Source of the DNA: Myxococcus sp. RHSTA-1-4
GTDB taxonomy: Bacteria; Myxococcota; Myxococcia; Myxococcales; Myxococcaceae
Reading direction: 5' to 3'
NCBI RefSeq assembly: GCF_020037125.1
Contig: NZ_JAIQDG010000030.1
Span: 1 to 64,000, forward strand
DNA length: 64,000 nt
The notes beneath the pieces are model-generated. The model was given only the letters and a program-made list of their open reading frames with translations. It was not told where the DNA came from and made no database searches. Positions 1 through 13,000 of the stretch are shown here, one piece after another. The position numbers and the translations under genes were made by a program. Every line of letters begins with the position of its first letter. The stretch's first letter is position 1.

Positions 1-127
1 TGGGCAGTCCTCCCGACCCCATCACACAGCCGGCTCGAACTCGGGCCTCGCTCCCTCAACCAGGGTGCGCGTCAACAATTTCAGCCCGTCCACTCGGCTC
101 CAGAGAGAACGATACGTGATGGATGCA
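1..127. other. unassigned left edge, downstream of the immunity gene
   Basis: No gene is supported here. One minus-strand frame stays open from inside the preceding gene to a stop at position 22, giving about 37 codons after position 128, but it has no ribosome binding site and only weak third-position G/C preference. It could be the remnant of a further toxin/immunity module or plain 3' untranslated sequence. Confidence 0.3.
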
Positions 128-571
128 TCAGGCATCCTGTTCAGGAAGGAGCTGAGACTTGATGAACTGAAGGTACTTCTCGTCGTCTCCCTCAAAAACC
201 TCTTCCCCGCCGCCCATGTATGCCCGTGCGAGCTCATCTGCAGCCCGCTTCTTGTCACCCAGTTCGAACTCGCTCTGCCCAAGCCGCAAATGGACGAAAG
301 GATTACCCAATCCATCAGGGCTCCGAACGGCATCCCGCATTGCCTTTCGTGCCTCCGCGAAATCCCCCAAGTGGAAATACATGTCACCGATTGCGGTGAA
401 CACCCAGGTCGCGGCGGCGTACTGGTGCACGGGAGCGGGGATGAGCGCCAGTGCCTGGCGGTATTTCTGCAACGCCGCCTCATACTTCTCCGCTTCCGCA
501 AGATCATCCCCTTGAGCACAGAGCTGCGAAATCTTCTCGTGCTGCTCGTCAGAAAGTTCAGACACGTTCAT
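128..571 (-). CDS. TPR protein, putative immunity protein to the upstream RHS toxin
   Basis: The protein has 147 residues, is acidic, and is built of short helical repeats of TPR type: a KYEAALQKYRQALAL helix pair, then GDMYFHLGDFAEARKAM, then LGQSEFELGDKKRAADEL. It has no signal peptide, so it should act in the cytoplasm, where a nuclease toxin would strike. The reading frame is open up to 607, but the ATG at 571 is preferred: it lies just after the toxin stop codon and has purine-rich GGAG and AGAGAGG tracts upstream. Position, size and coupling to the toxin tip are those of an immunity gene in a polymorphic toxin locus. TPR-like proteins are known in that role, but specificity for this toxin is inferred. 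Two 60-base lines inside the gene have only 29 and 31 G/C, far below most of the window, which fits horizontal exchange of a tip-plus-immunity cassette. Confidence 0.7.
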   Translation of the reverse strand: MNVSELSDEQHEKISQLCAQGDDLAEAEKYEAALQKYRQALALIPAPVHQYAAATWVFTAIGDMYFHLGDFAEARKAMRDAVRSPDGLGNPFVHLRLGQSEFELGDKKRAADELARAYMGGGEEVFEGDDEKYLQFIKSQLLPEQDA

Positions 572-578
572 CCTCTCT

Positions 579-1020
579 TCAAATCTCCGGATCCATGTAC
601 TCATCATCCAACCGCGCGCCGTTCGACCGGTTCACGTGCGCTGGCTGGAGCTCATAATTGTTCGGATCCAGCATGAAGTCGCGCACTCTCTTCGAGCGTG
701 CCCCATGGAAGCGCCCGATTGCGTTCCACCATTTGACTGCGTCGATCCGGTGCGCCATATCGGTCGTTTCGATCGGGACCCACATTTCCCGATACTTGAC
801 GTCGGTTCCCCCAGTCGGGTTCGTCCGGATCTTGCCCTCCTTGGTCATCCTCTCGATGACCACGCGGCCTGTCGGAGAGTCCTTGGTGGGGGTCGCCCCC
901 ATGTAGCGGAGGCGCCGTGCCTTGTTCGCCGCCCCGCGCGTAATCACTCCGGGCACCTCCTTGTTCTCCAGTTCCTGGGCCTTCGCGCCGTTCCTGCGCA
1001 CGAAGTTCTTCCGGCTGCTC
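579..1020 (-). other. toxin tip: GH-E-like HNH/EndoVII nuclease domain
   Basis: This covers the last 145 or so residues of the giant protein. After a basic stretch (KSSRKNFVRRNGAKAQ) come TTDMAHRIDAVKWWN and, after a DFMLDP helix, NYELQPAHVNRSNGARL. The spacing and the Asp, His, Trp, Asn-Tyr, Pro, His and Asn-Arg-Ser-Gly residues resemble the GH-E clade of HNH/EndoVII toxins as I know it, except that the usual Gly-His is Ala-His here. The assignment is by motif memory only. Another treble-clef nuclease clade is possible. Confidence 0.6.
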
Positions 1021-4000
1021 TTCAGCGGATCACTGCCACCACCATCACCGCTTCCTGCCATGAAGGAGACGAGCCGGCGCCAGCCGGAGCGTCCATCGGC
1101 TCCGGGCATGCCGCCTGGCGGGAACCGCCCTCCTCCCGCGAGCGCCCACGCAGGCCCTGGTCCGACCCCATCCCAGTCTGGCAACTTGAGCTTGTCGAGG
1201 GCGGGACGCACTCCGTGCGCGACTCCCGCCATCCCGGAGACGCCGGCCGATATTCCGGCAGCCACCATCCAGTAGTCCCCGCTGGCAATGCCCGCCTGGG
1301 TGTACCTGGCGCCCTCGTACATCCCGTAGGTACCCAATGCAGCCCCGGACGCTCGCAGCACCGCCGGGCCATACCTGAGGGCGGTGACCCCCTTTACCGC
1401 GACGCCCACGCCGGCATCGAGCCCTCCTCCGAGATACGCGTCGAAGTAGTCGACGTCGGCGAAGCTCTTGGGTCCCTGCTGTGCCGCCATCTGGCCCAAC
1501 ACGTTGCCCGCCATGCCTCCACCCGCGACGAAGAACGCGGGCGTGCAGCCCATGGCGACACAGCCGATAGCAATGCCCGCGGTGCCCCCCACCACCTTCG
1601 CTACCTTCGGGCCATGTTCCTCCACCGCCGTGACGACTTCATTGATGTCGTCGATGGGCTGCCGGTTGCGCTCGTAGAAGAGGCTGCCGAGCCGTGCCCA
1701 TTGGACATACTCGGGCGTGTATCCCTCTTCCCTTTCCACTTCAGAAAGCCAGCCGAGCAGCTCGCCAGCCTCGCCCGTCGGGTCCACGAAGCGCAGCGGG
1801 TTTACGTTCCCGTAGGCGAACGCGCCCAGGCTCATCGGGTTGTACAGGTTCCCCATGAGGGGATCCTCGGAGAGGAAGCGCCCCCATCGCGGGAGGTACC
1901 AGCGCTGCTGCGCGTATACGAGTCCGGCATCCTTGTCGAAGCTGTGGCCCGTATATCCCAGGCTTGACTCATTCGGGCCCGGGCTATTTCCATCCTGATA
2001 ACCACCCCAGGCATCGTACCGGTAGGTCACCGGGTCGCCGCTCGTCATCCGGCGCACCACGCTGCCCAGCCCGTCGTGCAGCAGGCGCTCGCCACCGGCC
2101 GCCACGGTCAGGCCCGCCACCTGCTCATGCAGCAGTCGCGTCCCGGTACCAGCGGTCTCCTCCACCAGCTGGCCGCCAGCCCACAAGAAGGCCTGGTTCC
2201 GGCTCCCCACCGCGGATGAACGCCGCAGCCCGGCGTAGTCATACTGGTGGTTCACTTCGAGGGAACTGCCTCCTCCCGAGGCCCCCACCAGCACCTGCGT
2301 CAGCCGGCCCGCCACGTCCCACCCGTAGTTCCTCACCCCCCGCTCCACTGATGACTCCTGGAGCAACCGGCCCGCCGCATCTGTCGTGAAGCTCGCTACT
2401 CGCCGCTCGGTTCCAAGCGGCCCATCAGGTAGCGACAGGTCGTCAATCGACAGCAACCCTCCGTTCGCGTCGTAGGCATAACGAAGATCCTTCTCCGGCC
2501 CGACGACCGCTCCGAAACCGAAGGCGTCCAGCGGGCCGTTCGCCGGGTAGCTCGCCGCATGTCGCTCTCCCCTCCGCGTGCCATCCGCCTCCAGCTGGTA
2601 CAGCACCGCCGCTCCGCTCGCATAGCGAACTCCCGTCAGCCGGTTTGCACGGTCATACCCATACGTCGTCACCTGCTCCGTGGGCGTGGTCGCCGCCCGG
2701 AAGCGCTCCACGGTCCGGTTGCCACGCTTGTCGTACTCCATCTCGAAGTACGTCAGAGGCGACGCAGGTGACTGGCTGCATGCGACGTCGCTCGAGGTCG
2801 CCCGTACCGACACGAGCCACCCGCGCCCGTCATAGCAGTGCCGCTCCACCACGTTGCCATCCGACACCCGGCTCAGGCGCTCCCCACCAGGCTCGAACTC
2901 GATGCTCCGGGTCGTCTGCGTGGCGCCCTGAGTCGAGCTCAGCGTGCTCAAACGTCCCAGAGCGTCGTAAGCGTGCGTCAGCTTGTAGATGGAGCCGTTG
3001 GCCCCCTGCTTGGACAGCCGTTCATGGAGCAGGTCCGAGCCCGGCAGATACGTATACGAAACCGAGTCGTTTCCTCGCGCCACCTGGGTAATCCGGTCCC
3101 GCAGGTCGTACGTGAAGGAGTTGAGCAGGAGCTGTCCGCTCTTGCGTTCCTCCGACACCTGCACCGCCGCGTCGGTTCCGTCGTAGGCGAAGCCCACCCG
3201 TGTCAGGTCCGAATACCGGCCCGTCGTCGCCTCGCTACCCGCCGTATACGTCTGCCACACCGAGCGCCCACGGCCATCCACCACGGAGGCCACGGTGTCG
3301 CGCGCGGAGCCACTCGTCGTGGCATCGAGATCGGGTCCCACAACCGTGCTCGCCCCGTGGACGTAGCTCGCCGTCCAGTCCGCTCCGGTCCCTCGCGTTC
3401 GCTTCTTCAAGCGGCCCAGGTAGTCCTGCTCGAAAGTCTCCCCGGGCATTCCTCCCGCCGGCGGAGTGATGCTCCGCAACTGCCGGAGCGCGTCATAGCC
3501 GTAGGAGGTCGTGGCCAGCCCGGGAGGAGTGACCGCGCGCAGCTCACCCAACGGGCCATGGCTGTACTGCCACTTGTCGGACGGAACGCTGGGATCGTCC
3601 CAGACCGTGCTCACGTTTCCGCCGCTGTCGTACGCGTACTTCTTCTCCGTCGTCTGCGTGTCCTTGCCGAATTTCTCCCGGACCAGCAGCCCCCGAGGCC
3701 CATAGAAGCGCTCATGAACCCGCATGGACGGGTCCGTCACCTTCGTCACGCGCCCGTCCAGCCGGTACTCGATTCCGGTCTGCTCGCTGGCTCCGTACAT
3801 CACGTTGACGAGCAGGCCCTGGTCATACGTGTAGGTCGTCTCGGGACGTCCCGATGGCGACTCCTTCGTCAGCACGCCAACCGCGTCGTACGTCCAGGAA
3901 TCCGTCAGGCCCCCCTGCGTCCGGGACGACACCTGGCCCAAGCTGTTGACAGCGAGGTTGAACTGGCGCGTCGGCAGCGTCACCCCGGGCGTGGCCGTCA

Positions 4001-7000
4001 CCGTTCCGGTCTGCGTCACCGACACCGTGCGCCCGTTCCACGGAGACTGGGTGCTGTACTCATACGAGTCCGTTCCCCGCTGCCAGTGCTCGCGCTCCTC
4101 CAGCACCCTGCCGCGGTCGTCGAACTTCTTTCGCTCACGCGTCAGCACCCACGGACCACCCGACTGGCCCTCCGTCTTCTCCGTCGTCACCTGCTTCTGC
4201 ACCCAGGGCCCCGCGTAGGCGTAGGTGCTGACAAGCGAGTTGCCGTCCGTGCGAGTCCCACCACCCGCCAGCTCGAGCTTGTCCTCCCGGACTTCCTTCA
4301 AGAGCTGGTAGCGCGCATTGAAGTAGCGGTAGGTCTTGTAACCCAGCGGATCCGTCTCCTCGACGGCGCTGTTCGGCACCGAGCCGTCCGAGCCTGGCTT
4401 GTTCGTCTGGTTGTACGCGTAGCTCCAGACAGCGCCCACCGTGTTTCCACCGGTGGCAACCAGCTCCTTCGATTTGAGCTGGCCGAAGGCGTCGTAGGTG
4501 AACGTCCATTCCTCTTCAGCATGCGGGCCCTTCTGCCGCGTGACCCGTCCCTCGCCGTCCACGAAGATCTCGGTGATGGCAGCGGGATTCTCCACATCAC
4601 CGGGCTCGTCCTTCCTGTAGAGGTTCCCCGCCAGGTCGTAATGGAACGTCGTGGTCTCGGTGGCGGTCCCCTCGGTCGGCACGACGAGGGTCTTCAGTTG
4701 GCCGCGCGTGTCGTAGGTGTACTTGTACGTGGCCTGCTTGTCCCCGACGAACCGCACCTCCTCCCTCAGCCGTCCCGCGACGTCGTAGTACTCCTCCACC
4801 ACCTCGGTGCGAGTGCTGCTGCCCCCCGTCCCGATGGTCCGGGAGATCTCCACCAGCCTGCGCCCCGTCTGGCCATGAGTCGCGTCCAGATAACGGCGCT
4901 TCTCCTCCAGTTCGATTCGCCCGCCACCGGACTCCATGGAGCGCGTGTACCGGGTCTGGCGGCCGAGCGCGTCGTGGTACTCGTACCGCTCATCCGTTCC
5001 CATGATGTGGTCCTGCCTGCGCGCCACGCGGCCGAGCGTGTCGTACTCGACCGTGGTGTTGACGCTGGAGACCACCGCCCCGGACAGGTTGGTCTTCGTG
5101 GAGCGGATGCGCCCCATCGCGTCCGGCTCCAGGTCCAGCACGTGACTGGAGGCACTGTTGCCAAACGCCGTGTACATCACGTCGCCGCGGAAGTTGCGCT
5201 GTACCTCTGACGTATAGCGCTCCCCGGTCATCGACTCCGCCCCCGTGTAATCCCAGTACACGGGTCTGCCGAAGAGGTCGTAGCCGATCCTCGTCGACAA
5301 CCCATTGTGATCCACGGTCAGGCGGGCATTTCCGTTGGAGTCGAAGTCCTGGTAGCTGACCTCGTAGACGCCGGTCGGCCCCTGGCTTTCACCTGCGTTG
5401 GTGATTTTGATCCCCGTCAGGCGGCCAGACGTGTCGTACTCGTACGTGCGCTCCACGCCTACCGCATCCGTCGTCCTTGCCAGGCGGCCATTCTGTGAGA
5501 GGCGCTTCCGGACTGCCGTCTTCGGCTGACCGGGGGGGCCATAGGGCGTGCGCTCCTCGACGTAGAGGCCCTTGATGCTCTCGTCCCCCTCCGTCACCTC
5601 CCAGGTCTCCACCGTCCTCAAGGGCTCCGAGCCATTGAGGCGCTCCTCGACGGTCACCCGCCGATTCGCAGGCGTATAGGTGTACGTCCACTCCTGCGAA
5701 GGCTCTCCCTTGATGAAGTGGTAGGTCAGGCGGCCCACGCTGTCGTACTTCCACTGCTCCTCGGCCCCCGTCTCATCTTCCTTGACGCTCACCACATGGC
5801 CGAACGTGTCGTAGGCCACATGGCGGGTCAGCGTGCCAAGTCCCAGCTCCGCCGCCTTCGTGTTCTGGATGATGATGAGCTGCGGCAGGCCCAGTGCATT
5901 GGGATCACCGTAAGTGATTTGCTGACTGAGCCCGTCCACTTCCGAGGTCACGACACCGGACCCGTCCGTCTTGAAGGTACGGTTGCCCGTATCCAGCGCT
6001 GTCGTGCCATCACTGTTCGTAATGGTGACGCCCTGGAGCTCACCTTCGGAAGTCAGTCGCGAGGTGATGGACTGGGTTCCATTGTGTGTGGGGATGACCC
6101 TCGTGTCGGGAACACCGAACCGTTTGTTCGCATCCTGCGTGAAGGTCTGCTGAACGAGCACCGTATCCTTGGCGACTCCGGACGTCGCCTTGAATCCCTC
6201 CGTCGCGGGCGGCAGCGCCTTCAGCGTCAACGTCTTCAGGCGGTGCGACGCATCGAAGTCGTAGCCGAGCTCCGCCTTGTTCGACAGCGTCACCAGGTCC
6301 GGAGAGATCTGGCCATCCTCACGCCAATGCGTCTTCTGCTCGGGCAGCTCACCGACCTGGAGCCGCTCGACGCTGCCGTAGTTGGTCAGATCGAAGGCCA
6401 TCTCCACGCCGTCCGGACGCTTCACCTTGCGCTTGTTTGCATCCAGATAGGTGTACAGGAACGACTTGGGCCCCAGTCCGGAGATCAGCGCCGAGTCGAT
6501 GACCTCGCGCGGCTGCACGTGCTCGTACGTCTTCGATGCGCCGGTGCTGCCGTAACTGGCGACCCACTGGTCGAAGTAATCGCCATCCCCGAAGATGGGC
6601 GGAGCTTCATCCGGCGACAGCTGGAGCCGGGCCGCCCTCAGCTCATTGACGAGCCGCCACCGCGAATACCCCGACACATCCGTGGGGAGCGCCGCGTACT
6701 CATACTTCCAGGCCTGGCGCGGACGCCCCGTGCGGCGCACGGCGCGCAGCAGGTTGCCGGTGGAGTCATGCTCGAACTCCACGCGGTGGATCGCATCATC
6801 CGTGTCGGGGTTCTTCGTCGAATCCGCCGGCAGGTCGCTGTTCAGATAGAGCCCCACCGCGGACAGCCGCCTCAGGTTCTCCGTGCGGGCCAGCAGCTGC
6901 AGCTTCGCGGAGGCCTTCTTCTCGTTGCTGGAGATGTCCTCGTACTCGAAGACCAGGGTGGCAAGGCCTGGAGCCCGGCTGACGCGGGCCACGCGGTCGG

Positions 7001-10000
7001 AGTCGGCCTCGTAGGAGATGGTCGTCCAGCCCTGCTTCGTCGGACTGTCCTTCCCCTGGCCATCGGAGAACTCGGTCAGCACCCAGCGGCGCGGGCCATA
7101 GGTCTTGCCCAGGACCGAGTCCTGCCTGAACCGGTAGACCCAGCCCTGCTCCGTCGTGAACTCGGCGCCCGACGCGTCAACCTTGAGACTGCCGCCATGA
7201 GACTTGTCCGTATGGCAGTCGCGCGCCGAATGGAACGTCGGGTCGAGCGTGTCGCACAACGGGAAGTCGTACGACTGTCCACCGAGCACCACGATGTAGC
7301 GCCCGAGCTCCTCCTCCAGAACAAAACCCTCGTAGTTGTGCGACCAGCCCGTGCCCAGAGCCGTCACGACGTTGTTCTGGTTGTTGAAGGTGCGCGAGAA
7401 CTGAATCATCTCGCCGAGGTGCGGAATGGAGAAGTCCTCGTGCGTCAAGCTGAGGTGACCACCCGCGAGGTTGACGCCCTGCACCACCGTCTGCCCGGCA
7501 GCCCGCGCATTGACGAAGGTGTAGCGCCCCATGGGCTCTCCGAGCTCGATGACGATCTCGTCGCGAGGGAAGCCAAACAGGCCTGCATCGGGCTTGATCT
7601 TGAGGAAGAGCACCTTGCCGCGCTGGGCGGAATCCTGCATCGACCCCAGGTCGCTGAGCAGAGGCAGCGCGAAGCGCCGGGCTCGGTTGGCCCCCGGCTT
7701 GTCGAACTGGATGAGCGGATCATCCTTCGTGAGCTTCTTGAACTCCTGGAAACGGGACTGTTCCTTGTCGGTTTCGATGTAGCTCTCGATCTCGTAGCGC
7801 TCATCGCCCGCGTATGGCCCGTCCTTGTACGAGAGCTTCGCCGCGAGGAGCAGCGTCTCCTTCGTATTGCAGTCCCGTCCCACGCATACCCGGATTTCGC
7901 CTGACGTCATCTGGTCCGGCTCGATGGCGAAGTACGCCATCGCCTTCTCCGAGATGGACCTACCGGGCGCCGGTACCACCGTGGGTGTCAGCGACGCCGG
8001 GCCAGCGAGCTTGAGCGTGGATGGCGCAGGCAACGGCTTCGCCAGGGACTTCTCCACCGTGTCCTTGCTGCCCGCCGTCACGAAGTCCGTGCGTGGGGAG
8101 ATGCCGTGGAAGTTGAAGCGGTACAGGACGTTGTCCGCGTTCCCGCTCAGGTACAGCTCGAAGTACAGGATGTCCGCCGCGGACAGCACCTCGGGCAGGT
8201 ACTCGCCCGCGCAGGTGCCGCTCACTCGCCGCGTCGCCGCGTCGATGGTCACCGGGCACTCGATGCCGAAGTCATCGGTGCCCAGCCGCAGCCGGTACTC
8301 ACCACTCAGCGTGCCCGCACGGCCCGCCTCGTCCGGCTCCTGCAGGCTGGCCATGAGGAACTCGAAGGCCACGTCGTCCTCGCTGGCCTCGGGCTGATTT
8401 CCAGCGAGCACGCGCCCGGCATCGAGCGTCTCACCCACGCCTCCATCCAGCCCTGCCCCGTGCTCACCTGTCCGAGCGGTGATGGTGACGGCGCCCGGCT
8501 CCAGCACGCGGAACTCGTGCTCGCGCGCGCGGTCGTACCGCTCCAGGGCCGTGCCGTCGGCTTCGCGGTGCCGGTAGACGTTCTTCAGCCCCACCGCCCA
8601 CCGGGGCATCCCGGCCAGGCCTCCGTCGGGCTCGTCGTTCGGCTCCACGCTGCCGTCGTCACCCACGCACTTGCCCGGCTCGCAGAAGTCCGGGGGCGGC
8701 GCGTTCTGCTCGCTCGGCTGCAGGAAGCCGTCGTCGTTCCTGTCCCGCTCGTACATCGGGTGGCCGACGACGTGCAGGTAGTAGTTCGCCTTCGGCAGCG
8801 AGCTGAGCGTCACCCGCTCGCCCGATGTGTTCTGGTACGTCATCGAGGCCTGCACGGACGCCGTGTGACGGCCCGGCCGCACCGGGAACGTCACCACCGC
8901 CGGCTCCTCCACCGCCGACCCCGTCACCCGAACCACGCGGCCCGCCAGCGGCGGCACCCCCGGCGGCACGTCCACCACCCGCGCCGTCCCCGTGTCGCAC
9001 CGGTTCAGCAGCCGCTGCGGCGAATTCGGCGGCAGCTCGGAGCAGAAGAGTTCCAGCTCCTCGCCCGCCAGCCCGTAGTCGCGAATCATCCCCGGCTCGC
9101 AGATGCCGCCGTCCGGCAGCAGCCCCGCGTCCTGGCACCACGCCCGGGTGTCGAAGCCACCGTCGCCCGCATCCGCCGCCCCGCCGTCACCCGCATCCGG
9201 CGATCCGGCGTCAAGGCCCGCATCCGGTGCTCCGGCGTCAATGCCTCCGTCCGTGCCCGCATCGGGGTCCGGCTCGGGCAGCTGGCGCACGCGCCAGTGC
9301 GTGGCCACCTGGAGGAAGTCATCCTTCGTCGTCGCCGCGCCACCGTGACGGATGAGGCTGGGCTTCGCGGGTACCTGGACTCCCTCGGGGGTGATGCGCC
9401 GTGCCACGCGGATGTCCAGCTCCGGCGGGAACAGCTGCAGGTCCGCCGGGATGCCCAGCTCGGCCTGCGTGCACCGCGACAGCGTCATCGTCTGTCCGTA
9501 CTCCGTCACCTGCAGCGGGCCGCCGGCCTCGTCATCCGCCTCGCACGTCCCCGCATCGGAGCGCCCGACGCGGTTGATGGCCGGCACGGTGACGCTGGCC
9601 GTTCCGGCGTAGCCCGTCTCGTGGTTCACCGCGAACACCACGAGCCGCTCGCCCGGGTTCAGCCGCAGGTAGTTCGTGCGGTTGTCCCGGCAGTTCCCGT
9701 CGTAATAGCCCTGGTCCGCCGGGCTCAGGCTGCCGCCGTCGGAGCCCGACATCTGCTGCTCCAGCTCGAGGCACCGCTGCCGCGCCATCTGCCGGATGCG
9801 CGTGGCCGGCCCCGTGCGCACCCGCGCGTAGTAGCCGTGCGGGTCGCCCGGCTTGTACGTGCCGCTGGTGCACACCGGCTCGTTCGGCTTGCCCGCCGCG
9901 AACGTGGCAATCGGGTGCTCCAGGTCGTCCTCGCGGAAGAAGTGCACCTCCGTCGACTTCACGTCCCGCAGCGCGATCTTGCTGTACTCGCCCGGAGTCC

Positions 10001-13000
10001 CGGCCCGCTCGCTGTGCGCGTCCGGGGTGCAGTCCAGTTCCAGCGGCTTGCCGTAGCGGTCCACGAACGTCAGCGAGCCGTGGAGCATCCGCACGTCCAC
10101 CAGGATGTCGGCGCGCGTGGTGCGGCCCGGGTACAGCCAGAAGGTCTGCGAGCAGACGGGGAACTGGTTGAGCGTGGGCGTGTAGTGCACCACCCCGTCG
10201 TCCCCCAGGCGCTCCACCAGCCGCGGGCCGGTGGGCACCTCGGTGCAGGAGATGCCCATCTCCCCGCCCATCAGTCCCGCCACCGGGATTCCATAGCCGC
10301 CCGTGGGCCCCGTGGCGCCCGCGCTGCCTCCGCCCGGCCCCGTCAGCGTCACCCGCAGGTTCTGGAAGCGGATGGGGCTGTGGACGGCCTCGTCGTCGTT
10401 CTCGTTGAAGGTGTCCTGCAGCGTGCGCAGCTTCAGCTTCGCGCGTGGCGTGCCCGCGTCCTCCTCGAGCGGCTCCAGCACCGCCTCCAGCCTCACCGCG
10501 CGCTGGGTGGACTTCGACAACCCGGACAGCGTCAGCACCGTGGTGCCCGGCGGCAGCGCCACGTTTGGCGTCAGCGTGGCCTCACCCTCGCCCTGCGCCA
10601 GCCACGTTCCCTCCTCCCCCGCGGGCGGCGACAGCGGTCCTCCGGCCGCCTCCGCGGACAACTCCACGCGCACCGTCTCCGGGTTCTCCACGTCGTACGG
10701 GTCCGCTGACTCGAAGCGCGAACGGAAGTTCAGCGCCAGCGTGTACGGCAGGTTGACCGTCGTCTCCAGAGCGGGCTTGCCCACCGCGGGCACCACCGGC
10801 TCGCGCACCTCCAGCACGAGCTGCCGCTCCAGCGGCGCACGCACCGAGCCCGTCACCGCGCCCGGGATGGCCAGGTTCATCACCGTGTCGAATGCGCTGT
10901 AGGCCGAGTACTCCATGCCGCCGCCGAACTGCGCGTGCGCTTCGCTCATCACGAAGGCCGACATGAACTTCTTCCACGCCGGCATGGAAGGGTGAGGCGG
11001 ACGAACCCGCTGCCTGAGCCCTTGCAGCCCCGCCCCGCCATCCAACGGAGAGCCCCCGTCGGGGCTCAGGCCCAGCGCCGCGGCGACGACCTGGTGCTGC
11101 TCGTCGTTGAGCGGGACGTAGCCCAGGAACTCCAGCGAGGTGAGCGCCACCGAGTCCAGGGGCCGGAGCGCCTTGCCATCCGGTGCCACCTGGGCGAAGC
11201 CGGCGCGCTTGAGCACGTGCCGCCGCGGGTCATGTCCCAGCACCATGGCCAGGCGCCCGGCCGGCAGCCCCGTACGGTTCGGCATGGACAGGGACACCGC
11301 CTTCTGCAGCCGCATCCCCGCGGGGCCAATCTGCCACAGCGTTCCAGGCGAGACGCGGCCCTCGATGGGCAGCGGCAACGCATAGGGCGGCACCTCGGTC
11401 GCGGTGACCAGCCCGCGTGTCGTCCCGTCCTCGAAGAAGAGTCCGCCCTCGGGCACGTCCACCTGCAGGTCCGGCTGGCGGCCCGCGAAGTCCAGGTGCA
11501 GCTCATTCAGCGCGTCCACCACCTGGGCGGAAGCCGTGTCCACCGGGGTGAGCGTCAGCGGTGCATCCAGCGTGTCGCCCTCCTCGTTGAAGAACAGCCG
11601 GCGACGCACCGTGGGGAAGGACAGCCCGTCGGACGTGAGGCCGCCCTCGTAGCGCAGCACCTGCTCGCCGCCGCGCGGGGAGAACAGCGTCCAGTTACCG
11701 TCCGGCCCGGTGACGGTGGAGACGCCCAGGTCCTCGACCACCACCTTCACGCCCGGCAGCGGCCGGTAGTCCGCATCCGTCACGTACCCGCGGACGCGCG
11801 TCAGCGGCCGGCGCACCGTGAAGTCACTGGTGAAGGTCTTGCCTTCCATGTCCGGCAACTTCTCCGGCTGGATGCCGGCAACCTGCACCGTCAGCCGCGC
11901 ACCCTCCGGCAGCGGGTCCCTCGCGATGAAGGAGACCGTCTGCGCCCCCGGCGCCACGGAGTAGCCCCCCGCCAGCGGGCTGGACTGGCCTTCCACGAAG
12001 ACCTTGAACCGGTCCTTCAGCCCGACGGGGTTGATGGGCTTGTTGAAGGCCACACTGATGAGCGTGTCCGGCTCGACGTTCACCGCGGCCGGCCGTGGCA
12101 ACACGCCGGTGACGGCCAGCACCTCCTCGTCCACGTTCCGGTAGCGCACCGTCACGCTGGCGGAGGCCTTCATGCGCTCTGGCGTCTGGTTGTCCTCGGC
12201 GGTGACGTTGATGAGGTTGTCCCCCAGCGCCAGCGGCACCATGGCCTCGTAGACGTCGGACTCCGAGCTCACCGGCGCTCCGGCGATGCGCACCTCGTGC
12301 AGCGGCACGCCGCTGACGACGCGTGCGCGCACCTTCACCAGGGCAGTCGGTGCCTCGGCCCCATCGAGGGGCTCGAGAATGGTGACCACGGGCGCGAAGC
12401 TCCGCAGCGACAGCGTCACCTTCTTCTGCGAGCGGTTGCCCGCCACGTCCAGGGCGCTGACGATGACGTCCCTGGGCGTGCCGAGCGTCAGCGGGATGGA
12501 GGCACTGAACGCGCCCGCGACGACGCGTACCGGATAGCTGTCGGCGCCGCTGTCGACCCGCACTTCCACCAGGTTCTGCTCACCCACCGTGCCCTGAAGC
12601 AGGAATGGCGTCTCCGACACCAGGGCAGGCTCAGCCGGATCGGCCGGAGGCACGGGCCGCGTGAAGCTGAGCTGAGGCGGCGTGCGGTCCACCACCATCA
12701 CCCGCGTCGCGGTATCGGTGCGGCCCTTCGCGTCCGTCACCCGGAACAGGAGCGAGTGCTCGCCGTCCAGGAGCGACAGCGCTCCACTGAACTCGTGGCC
12801 ATTCACGGCCAGGCTCGTTCCCTGCACGGTGACACGCAGCGGCGGCGTGCCGCCCTCGATGCGGCCGCGCACCGCGAACTGGGTGCCACCGTAGACACCG
12901 CCCTCCACGGGCGACTCCACCACGAGCACCGGATCCGGCTCGCCGATGTCCGTCCCCGCATCCGTGCTCGTCCCGGAGCCCGCATCCGTGCCACTGGAGG

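Noticed and set aside
22..127. A small gene after the immunity gene
   Set aside because: The open frame of about 37 codons lacks a ribosome binding site and convincing codon bias.
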